From JBFLVQ01 sp040758525 (GTDB taxonomy: Bacteria; Acidobacteriota; Blastocatellia; Chloracidobacteriales; JADJPF01): 5,601 bases of DNA. A model generated the notes under the pieces. That model had not been told where the DNA came from. It ran no database searches and saw only the letters and a list, made by a program, of their open reading frames with translations. Each line of letters begins with the position of its first letter. The first letter of the stretch is position 1. Shown piece by piece: positions 1-5,601 of the stretch. The position numbers and the translations under genes are program-made. The stretch covers positions 1 through 5,601 of the forward strand of contig JBFLVQ010000639.1 in NCBI GenBank assembly GCA_040758525.1. Direction: 5' to 3'.

Positions 1-197
1 TAGACTCCAATGACTATAATTAACAAGTGTTTTTTGAGGGGATCTGTACCAAGCCGTAAGAGCTTTGCTTAAATGCACTGGCAGGGCAGCAGTTTCATCT
101 GTTCAAATAACGGCAAGAAATTCTATCTAACGGAATTGGAGTTGGAAAAATTATCAATGCAGAGAGTATAAATTTAGCTACTCTGCCAATCTTAGCG
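1..197. other. Region upstream of the NRPS gene; possible decayed protein tail, no intact gene
   Basis: No complete gene is visible here on either strand. On the + strand, positions 38-127 read without a stop in one frame (beginning GDLYQAVRALLKCTGRA) and stop at TAA 128-130. Positions 111-197 are open in the frame of the following synthetase, reading NGIGVGKIINAESINLA and on to its ATG. Skipping one base near the A-run at 118-120 would join the two stretches into one protein-like tail that continues into the NRPS without a stop. The joined pattern (alternating hydrophobics, then G-x-G-x-x-x-N-A) faintly resembles the end of a subtilisin-like domain, but this is a weak guess. A stop at 35-37, beside runs of six T and four G, interrupts the frame further upstream. 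It could be a pseudogene end, a sequencing error or chance. Confidence 0.25.
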
Positions 198-3100
198 ATG
201 AAACGAGATCAGACTTTGCCACTCTCACTCACACAACAGCGACGCTGGTTTCTCAGCCAGTTTGAGTCCAGTAGTGTTGTCTGTAATATAGCGTCTGCCA
301 TTAGGCTGACAGGTGATCTCAATATAGCAGTATTGGAGTATAGCGTTAATGAATTGATACGTAGATACGAGAGTCTACGTACTAGCTTTGTAATAATAGA
401 TGGTAAGCCACAACCGCGGATCAGAGCGCAGATAGAGTTACTACTGACGATAGTAGATTTAATAGAGATAGGTGCAATCGCTGTAGCAGAGGTGAGCAGG
501 CTGATTGCAGAAGAGGTAGCGCAACCATTCAATCTGAATGTAGTCCCATTGTTACGAGTAAAACTACTTCGTACACAAGAGAATGATCACACACTGCTTT
601 TTATCATGCATCGCATCATTAGTGATGATTGGTCCATGGGAGTGCTGATCAAGGAAGTGATAGCTTTGTATGAAGCCTACTTATTAGATAAGCCATCAAC
701 ATTAACAGAATTGCCAATTCAGTATGCTGACTTTGTTGTATGGCAGCATGCGTGGTTGCAAGGAGAAAAGGCTACTAAACAACTTGAGTATTGGCGACGA
801 CAACTGACTGGAGAGTCAGAAATGTTGATATTACCAACAGACCGCCCTAGGCCAGCGGTTCAGAGCTATCGTGGAGCAGACTATCACTTTATACTGAGCG
901 AAGAACTCAATACAAAATTAACAGAGCTAAGCCAGCGAGCCGGCGCAACGCTATTTATGATATTGCTTGCTGTGCTGGATGTTTTACTCTATCGCTATAG
1001 TGGACAGAAGCAGATCGATGTAGGCACGCGGGTCGCTAATCGTAATCTTACAGAGATAGAGGGGTTAATTGGATGCTTTGACAACATGCTGGTAATGCGT
1101 GTTGAACTATCAAACAATGCAAGTTTTGCGCAACTACTGGATAGTGTGAAAGCAGTAGTATTAGGCGCATATGCGCACCAGGATGTGCCATTCGAGAGAG
1201 TAGTAGCAGAGTTACAACTTAAAGATAATTTAGATCACAATCCACTCTGCCAAGTAATGTTGTTATTGCAAAATGCTATAACGATACCAAGACAGTTGCC
1301 TGACTTGATACTTAACCCAATTTCCGTTGAGAACCAGGCCGTCGGGTTTGATTTGAATATAGTACTTACCAAGACAGATGCCGGTTTACAAGGGAATTGG
1401 CAATACTGTTTGGATCTGTTTGATAGAAGTAGTGTGGAACGAATGGTCAGGCATTTTACCAACCTGCTGGCGGCAGTTGTAGAAAATACCGAACAATTAC
1501 TATGGCAACTGCCTTTGCTCAATAAAGCGGAACAACAGCAATTATTGGTAGAGTGGAACGACACAGCCGCAGATTATCCCAACGATAAGTGTGTACATCA
1601 ATTGTTTGAGAAGCAAGTTGAGAAGATGCCCCATACCATTGCGGTAATCTGTGAAAATGAGCAGCTTACTTATCAGCAGCTCAACAATAGAGCCAATCAG
1701 CTTGCACATTATCTAAGAAAACAGGGTATAAAGCCAGAGATGCTGATAGGTATCTACCTGGAGCGTTCACTGGATATGGTAGTAGCTCTGTTAGGTGTGC
1801 TTAAAGCTGGTGGCGCTTATGTGCCACTTGATCCAAGTTATCCTAACGAGCGACTGACATTCATGCTTGAAGATGCCAGGACCTTCCGCGTGCTTACACA
1901 AGAAAAATTACTTACCGCAATACCTGTCTCAACTGCGACTATCTGCATAGATAGTGACTGGGGCAATATTAATTGTGAAGAGACCAGCACACCTTCAGCA
2001 GCAATAACAGCAGATAATCTCGCTTATGTCATCTACACTTCAGGTTCAACAGGCAAACCTAAGGGTGTGCAAGTCCTACATAAAGGTGTAGTCAACGTTC
2101 TAATGTCGATGAGCAAGCAGTTGGGAATCGGCAATAAAGAGAAATTATTGGCAATTACAACATTGTCATTTGATATGGCCGTGCCGGAATTCTTCTTACC
2201 ATTAATTACCGGAAGTAGCATAGAGATAGCAAGCCGAGAAGTTGCAATCGATGGTAGATTGTTAATGAAACAACTGACTGAATCTCAAGCTAGTATATTG
2301 CAAGCGACACCAGCAAGTTGGAAGATGCTTATAGATGCTGGGTGGAGAGGAACAGCAGACCTTAAGATACTTTGTGGTGGAGAGGCATTAACAGAAGAAC
2401 TGGCTGTTAAATTGATTGAGCGTGGCAGAGAAATATTCAATATGTATGGCCCGACAGAAACTACCGTCTGGTCAGCGATAAAGCGTATTGAAGGAAGAAA
2501 GATAACCATAGGGCATGCTATTGCCAATACCCAACTCTACATACTTGACGAGAAGCTAGCGCCTGTACCAATAGGGGTAGTAGGAGAATTATATATCGGT
2601 GGAGATGGCTTGACCCGTGGTTATCTAAACCGGCCGGATTTGACAGCAGCACGATATATCCCAGATCGTTATAGTAGGCAATCAGGTAGTAGATTATACA
2701 GAACTGGTGACTTGGCACGATATTTAGCAGATGGAGAGATAGAATGCCTAGGACGTATTGATCATCAAGTAAAAATAAGAGGCTTCCGTATAGAGTTGGG
2801 AGAGATCGAAACAGTATTGCTAAGCCACACTGATGTGCAGGATGTTGTGGTAGTGGCCAGAGATGATGTGCCAGGCAACAAGCAACTAGTAGCCTATCTA
2901 ATAACAGATCGAAAAGATGCCATCAATATCGGTGAGCTACGTACTTTTCTTAAGGGGAAGTTGCCTGAGTATATGGTGCCTTCAGCATTGGTAGTGCTGG
3001 AACGCTTTCCCATTACACCCAATGGTAAGATTGATCGTGGTGCATTACCCAAACCAGACTCATTATATGTTGTGTCGCAAACAGACTTTGTTTCACCACG

Positions 3101-4298
3101 AGACAGCCTTGAGATAGAGTTGCAACAACTTGTCGCCGGTTTGCTAGGCTTGTCACCTCAACATATCAGTGTAACTGCTAATCTCTTTGATCTAGGATTA
3201 ACTTCGATCGGCTCTATGAGTTTAGTTAATGAGATCAAAAACCGTTTTAACTTTGAATTGACGCTCTTCTCCTTACATCAATCTGGCACTATTGAAGGGA
3301 TTGCAAAAGACCTATCTGAGAAGAACAATTTTCTTCCGCTTTCCCCTGTAGTAGCGCTGCAACTAACTGATAATAATCAACGACCACCATTTTTCTGTGT
3401 GCATGGTGGTGGTGGAGTAATTTTTCATCTATATGATCTCGCGCACCAGATCGGGAAAACACAGTCATTTTATGGAATACAAGATCCTACATTAGTGGAT
3501 GAGAGTAAAGAACCATATACAAATATAGAAGATATGGCGAGAGATTATGTTACTGCGCTACGCAAAGTTCAGCCAACCGGACCCTATCTATTGGGCGGAC
3601 ATTCTACTGGTGGAGTAGTAGCATATGAGATGACTCAACAATTGCTTGAACAGGGCGAAAGAGTGGCATTGCTGGCGATGTTTGACGCTGTCGCGCCAGG
3701 TGCGCTCAAGGCATTCAGCTTTAATGAAAAGATACGGGTTTGGAAGAATTATTTTAAGTTTGGGATAGAAACCTGCCGCCATATTGTGCCTTATTTTCTT
3801 GACAATCTCTATCTAGTTCTCGCTTCGGCAATCTCTTTGCGAGAGCGCTTTGGTACGCAGAGTTCTGTCAAAGATTTCTTTGCAACAATATGGGGTAATA
3901 TGCTCTTTACCTACTTCCAAAAGGCTGCCGATCTCGGAAAAGTACTTGATAAGGATGCAATGGCACACTTAAACCGACAACCAACCTTTAGACGCGCGCT
4001 ACGGCTCAGTACCCACCATCTTAAGATTGAAAATAGTTATCGACCAAAAAAACGCTTGCCATTTACTATCACACTATTTCGTTCTACAGAAGCAAGTGTA
4101 ACCACAGATGGATGTGATGACGATCTAGGATGGAAGGAGTTTGCTGATAGACTGGAGATAAAGTGGATCGAAGGGTGCAATCACTACAATATGTTAAGAA
4201 AGCCATATACAAAGATTCTAGGCGGGAAATTGAAATGCTCGATCGACGAAGCCTTAAATGGAGATTTTGCCAAAGCTAGTCGAGAAGCAGATTGCTAA
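198..4298 (+). CDS. Nonribosomal peptide synthetase, single C-A-T-TE termination module
   Basis: This complete gene encodes 1366 residues, a typical length for one elongation-plus-release module. By family knowledge it is a cytosolic enzyme that activates one amino acid as an aminoacyl-AMP, loads it on a phosphopantetheine arm, joins it to an upstream chain and releases the product by hydrolysis or cyclisation. Domains in order are C (about residues 6-440), A (465-955), T (965-1042) and TE (1062-1345). There is no epimerase or methyltransferase insert. The start is ATG 198 because the first C motif (LSLTQQRRWFL) begins only nine residues in. No clear Shine-Dalgarno precedes it, and the frame is open back to a TAA at 108-110, so a longer form is possible. 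A protein that begins with a C domain needs a donor, which is not encoded here. The C-domain active site is altered while A, T and TE look intact. The 3' end overlaps the opposing hydroxylase gene. Confidence 0.97.
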   Translation: MKRDQTLPLSLTQQRRWFLSQFESSSVVCNIASAIRLTGDLNIAVLEYSVNELIRRYESLRTSFVIIDGKPQPRIRAQIELLLTIVDLIEIGAIAVAEVSRLIAEEVAQPFNLNVVPLLRVKLLRTQENDHTLLFIMHRIISDDWSMGVLIKEVIALYEAYLLDKPSTLTELPIQYADFVVWQHAWLQGEKATKQLEYWRRQLTGESEMLILPTDRPRPAVQSYRGADYHFILSEELNTKLTELSQRAGATLFMILLAVLDVLLYRYSGQKQIDVGTRVANRNLTEIEGLIGCFDNMLVMRVELSNNASFAQLLDSVKAVVLGAYAHQDVPFERVVAELQLKDNLDHNPLCQVMLLLQNAITIPRQLPDLILNPISVENQAVGFDLNIVLTKTDAGLQGNWQYCLDLFDRSSVERMVRHFTNLLAAVVENTEQLLWQLPLLNKAEQQQLLVEWNDTAADYPNDKCVHQLFEKQVEKMPHTIAVICENEQLTYQQLNNRANQLAHYLRKQGIKPEMLIGIYLERSLDMVVALLGVLKAGGAYVPLDPSYPNERLTFMLEDARTFRVLTQEKLLTAIPVSTATICIDSDWGNINCEETSTPSAAITADNLAYVIYTSGSTGKPKGVQVLHKGVVNVLMSMSKQLGIGNKEKLLAITTLSFDMAVPEFFLPLITGSSIEIASREVAIDGRLLMKQLTESQASILQATPASWKMLIDAGWRGTADLKILCGGEALTEELAVKLIERGREIFNMYGPTETTVWSAIKRIEGRKITIGHAIANTQLYILDEKLAPVPIGVVGELYIGGDGLTRGYLNRPDLTAARYIPDRYSRQSGSRLYRTGDLARYLADGEIECLGRIDHQVKIRGFRIELGEIETVLLSHTDVQDVVVVARDDVPGNKQLVAYLITDRKDAINIGELRTFLKGKLPEYMVPSALVVLERFPITPNGKIDRGALPKPDSLYVVSQTDFVSPRDSLEIELQQLVAGLLGLSPQHISVTANLFDLGLTSIGSMSLVNEIKNRFNFELTLFSLHQSGTIEGIAKDLSEKNNFLPLSPVVALQLTDNNQRPPFFCVHGGGGVIFHLYDLAHQIGKTQSFYGIQDPTLVDESKEPYTNIEDMARDYVTALRKVQPTGPYLLGGHSTGGVVAYEMTQQLLEQGERVALLAMFDAVAPGALKAFSFNEKIRVWKNYFKFGIETCRHIVPYFLDNLYLVLASAISLRERFGTQSSVKDFFATIWGNMLFTYFQKAADLGKVLDKDAMAHLNRQPTFRRALRLSTHHLKIENSYRPKKRLPFTITLFRSTEASVTTDGCDDDLGWKEFADRLEIKWIEGCNHYNMLRKPYTKILGGKLKCSIDEALNGDFAKASREADC
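213..1517 (+). other. Condensation domain of the NRPS, with a substituted active-site motif
   Basis: Condensation domains form the peptide bond between the upstream donor and the amino acid on the module's own carrier. Recognisable family motifs are LTQQRRWFLSQ (residues 11-21), RYESLRTSF (56-64, usually RHExLRT), YADFVVWQ (176-183), IGCFDNMLVMR (291-301, usually IGxFVNTLxLR), HQDVPFE (327-333) and DHNPLCQVM (346-354, usually xxNPLFQVM). The overall pattern fits the LCL class, which joins two L-configured units, but I assign the class only by eye. The core HHxxxDG motif reads H138-R139-I-I-S-D143-D144. The second histidine, needed for catalysis in characterised C domains, is arginine, and the glycine is aspartate. 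The first histidine and the structural aspartate remain. The domain could be inactive, serve only as a scaffold, or work in an altered way. Confidence 0.93.
1590..3062 (+). other. Adenylation domain of the NRPS, glycine-like but atypical specificity code
   Basis: The domain activates the amino acid with ATP. All ten core motifs are visible: A1 LTYQQL (490-495), A2 LKAGGAYVPLD (535-545), A3 YTSGSTGKPKG (613-623), A4 FDMAVPEFF (658-666), A5 NMYGPTETTVW (748-758), A6 GELYIGGDGLTRGYL (796-810), A7 YRTGDLARY (834-842), A8 from G852 to E871, A9 LPEYMVPSALV (922-932) and A10 PNGKID (941-946), with catalytic K944. Aligning by eye to the GrsA phenylalanine domain gives the ten pocket residues D659, M660, P663, Q702, L725, G727, M749, V757, W758 and K944, i.e. 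DMPQLGMVWK. The closest pattern I recall is the glycine code DILQLGLIWK, differing at positions 2, 3, 7 and 8. Glycine or another small residue is a guess. Nothing suggests loss of activity. Confidence 0.95.
3090..3323 (+). other. Peptidyl carrier (thiolation) domain of the NRPS
   Basis: This is a roughly 80-residue acyl-carrier-like domain that holds the amino acid and the growing chain as a thioester. The attachment motif is LFDLGLTSIGSMSLVNEI (residues 996-1013), and the phosphopantetheine site is S1003 (codon 3204-3206). Most NRPS carriers read DLGGHSL or DLGGDSL; here the residues before the serine are L-T and the one after is I. G-x-T-S-type motifs occur in working carrier proteins, so I regard the site as functional. 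No phosphopantetheinyl transferase is encoded in this window, so one from elsewhere in the genome would have to activate it. Confidence 0.92.
3381..4232 (+). other. C-terminal thioesterase (releasing) domain of the NRPS with an enlarged lid
   Basis: This alpha/beta-hydrolase domain releases the finished chain from the carrier by hydrolysis, lactonisation or macrocyclisation. It begins with the oxyanion-side segment FFCVHGGGGVIF (residues 1065-1076). The nucleophile elbow is GGHSTGG with S1136, the acid is D1163 in LLAMFDAVAPG, and the base is H1329 in EGCNHYNML. The Ser-Asp spacing of 27 residues equals that in the surfactin thioesterase as I remember it (S80-D107). The Asp-His spacing is 166 residues, against about 100 there, so the lid region (about 1170-1260) is much enlarged and includes a hydrophobic stretch near 1198-1214. 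The full triad suggests an active enzyme. The release mode cannot be read from the sequence. Confidence 0.92.
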
Positions 4299-5601
4299 AT
4301 AGCTGTGTAATGGTGTCTATCTCTTCCTGCTTAGATAAAAAAGCGATAAAACGATCAGGTCTTATGGCTACAATATTACCAGTATATTGGGAGAACCAGC
4401 GGGAGATCTCTCCACTTACATCTCTTATTGTTAACAAAGAACTGTCTATTGGCTGGGATTGATGTTGGGAAAGTACACAGACAAATTTAGCTCTCAGATT
4501 AGACCAGAAATTTTTGGTTGTCTCATTCATATATAAGACTGGATCAACATTCAAACCTAATAGCGCAAAACCTTCACCCAATACTTCATCAAGCAGAACC
4601 TTCTTGCCATTGTCTAGTAATACAGGAGGTTGTATAAACATAAACCCGGCGGCTCGGCTCTTAATTAACAGGCCCTTGTCACAGATTGGTTTGGGCCTCA
4701 CCAAATCATGATCCAAGCGGCGTTTAAGTGGCGGAATATAGTTTACTATTGAGAGCAGGCTATCTCTGAGAATCTCTTCTACACGGCTTTTAGGAAAGAA
4801 AAGAAATCCTGCAAATTTGGTCCCCGCCATGGTTGTTTGAATATGAGGACGGCGCTCAAATTCATAGGTTTGAAGAATCTTTTCGGATGCCTTTCCCTGC
4901 ACCACGATCGCCAATTTCCAACAGATATTGGCTGCATCACGTATTCCTGAACATAATCCCTGACCGGCAAAGGGTGGCATTAGATGTGCTGCATCACCAA
5001 GTAGAAAAACACGCTTCTCTTGGAAATTCTCAGCAATTTTCCAGGATTGTTGGTAGACGCGTTGTCGGACAATCTTAGCCTCTCCCAACTCTTTCCATTG
5101 ACTGATCCAGCGCAATACTAGTTCTCTGTCGCCTGCTATCTCGTTATGGTCTTCGTGAGAAAACAGTCTAAACTCCCATCGCTGATAGTTGCGAGGGAGT
5201 GGAATAAGTACGGCGGGACGAGTCAAGTTACCATAGATTTTGACTGTTGAAGGTATGGTTTTATCTTCTATGAGATCGACTACCAACCAGCTATCCTTTG
5301 TGTCTGAACCTATTAATTTAATGCCACACAGTTTGCGTATAGTACTCTTGCCACCATCACAACCGAGCAGATAACGTGTAGAAAAAGAGAGATTAGCTCC
5401 ATCATCACGACGCGCATAGACAGTTATCTTATCTGCGCTTTGTACAATAGCATTTACATCATGTGCCAATCTCAGCTCAACATTAGGGAAAGCGGTCAGG
5501 CCTGCTCTCAATATTTCTTCTACTAGTTGTTGTAGAACAGAGACAGAACGAGAAAAGCCAAATCTTCTCGTGCGTGGTTTGGGTGTTGCGATCAAAGTCT
5601 T
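4276..5601 (-). CDS. FAD-dependent aromatic hydroxylase, MhpA-like, 5' end beyond the window
   Basis: Flavoprotein monooxygenases of this class (FAD_binding_3, p-hydroxybenzoate-hydroxylase fold) use NAD(P)H and O2 to hydroxylate aromatic rings. About 441 codons are visible and the frame is open to the right edge. The N-terminal GxGxxG FAD segment, about 100 residues by comparison with E. coli MhpA, is missing, so the TTG at 5595-5593 is not the real start. Numbered from that TTG, the protein has the DG motif GCDGG (78-82), the second FAD motif LLGDAAHLMPPFAGQG (198-213) followed by CSGIRDAANICWKLA (215-229), and then VNYIPPLKR (284-292) and MFIQPPV (319-325). The C-terminal thioredoxin-like domain includes RPDRF (412-416). 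These blocks match MhpA in order. MhpA itself hydroxylates 3-(3-hydroxyphenyl)propionate, but this substrate is unknown. Beside an NRPS it may tailor a metabolite. It ends inside the opposing NRPS gene. Confidence 0.93.
   Translation of the reverse strand, partial: KTLIATPKPRTRRFGFSRSVSVLQQLVEEILRAGLTAFPNVELRLAHDVNAIVQSADKITVYARRDDGANLSFSTRYLLGCDGGKSTIRKLCGIKLIGSDTKDSWLVVDLIEDKTIPSTVKIYGNLTRPAVLIPLPRNYQRWEFRLFSHEDHNEIAGDRELVLRWISQWKELGEAKIVRQRVYQQSWKIAENFQEKRVFLLGDAAHLMPPFAGQGLCSGIRDAANICWKLAIVVQGKASEKILQTYEFERRPHIQTTMAGTKFAGFLFFPKSRVEEILRDSLLSIVNYIPPLKRRLDHDLVRPKPICDKGLLIKSRAAGFMFIQPPVLLDNGKKVLLDEVLGEGFALLGLNVDPVLYMNETTKNFWSNLRAKFVCVLSQHQSQPIDSSLLTIRDVSGEISRWFSQYTGNIVAIRPDRFIAFLSKQEEIDTITQLFSNLLLD

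Noticed and set aside
15..20. Perfect TATAAT hexamer that could be a -10 promoter element
   Set aside because: Its -35 partner would lie left of the window and cannot be seen. A lone TATAAT in AT-rich sequence is weak evidence.
157..171. ATG at 157 after GGAGTTGGA, as a leader peptide
   Set aside because: It encodes only four codons before TAA and shows no attenuator structure.
142..172. TTGGAA (142-147) and TATAAA (167-172) as a promoter for the NRPS gene
   Set aside because: The spacer is 19 bases, the -35 match is poor, and the elements sit almost on top of the start codon.
209..532. Reverse-strand open frame of 107 codons inside the NRPS C domain, and similar shorter reverse frames through the gene
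   Set aside because: They lie opposite clearly conserved NRPS domains, show no family motifs, and have low-complexity, Ser/Thr/Leu/Ile-rich translations typical of antisense shadows.
3402..3416. GGT triplet run (GGTGGTGGTGGA) as a microsatellite repeat
   Set aside because: It encodes the conserved glycine-rich HGGGG segment of the thioesterase oxyanion region.
4318..4342. TATCT...AGATA inverted repeat next to an A-run, as a terminator near the convergent gene ends
   Set aside because: The stem is five weak pairs with a ten-base loop. The A-run follows it only on the + strand, so neither strand gives hairpin plus T-run, and it lies within the hydroxylase coding region.
4833..5078. Plus-strand open frame of 81 codons within the hydroxylase region
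   Set aside because: It is antisense to the conserved FAD-binding GDAAH motif of the hydroxylase and has no recognisable motif of its own.
5593..5595. TTG as the start codon of the hydroxylase
   Set aside because: The frame continues upstream to the window edge, and the family needs about 100 more N-terminal residues carrying the GxGxxG FAD motif.

Overview
The window is bacterial and moderately AT-leaning. It carries two protein-coding genes facing each other and fits one edge of a nonribosomal-peptide (secondary metabolite) gene cluster. The composition argues against a high-GC actinomycete, but I see no lineage marker. A cyanobacterium, an AT-leaning proteobacterium or another natural-product-rich lineage would all fit, so I do not name the organism.

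Layout. Positions 1-197 contain no intact gene. They hold short open stretches in two frames that look protein-like and may be the decayed or frameshifted tail of an upstream protein. Positions 198-4298 (+) encode a complete single-module nonribosomal peptide synthetase of 1366 residues, ordered condensation (C), adenylation (A), carrier (T) and thioesterase (TE). Positions 4276-5601 (-) encode a flavin-dependent aromatic-ring hydroxylase of the MhpA type. Its N-terminal FAD-binding part lies beyond the right edge. The two genes converge and their coding ends overlap by 23 bases.

How they may work together. A C-A-T-TE protein is normally the last module of an assembly line: it adds one amino acid to a chain delivered by an upstream enzyme and releases the product. 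The A, T and TE domains keep all their key residues. The C domain does not: its HHxxxDG active-site motif reads HRIISDD, with the catalytic second histidine replaced by arginine. The module may therefore no longer form peptide bonds in the usual way, although the 1366-codon frame is uninterrupted. The nearest familiar A-domain specificity pattern is the glycine type, but two positions differ. The hydroxylase could tailor the product or its precursor, or belong to an unrelated aromatic catabolic pathway; the window cannot decide.

The main points for a second look are the altered C domain, the unusual specificity code, the enlarged TE lid, the convergent overlap, and the open frame running from the upstream remnant into the synthetase. 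I found no RNA genes, CRISPR arrays, insertion sequences or convincing terminators.
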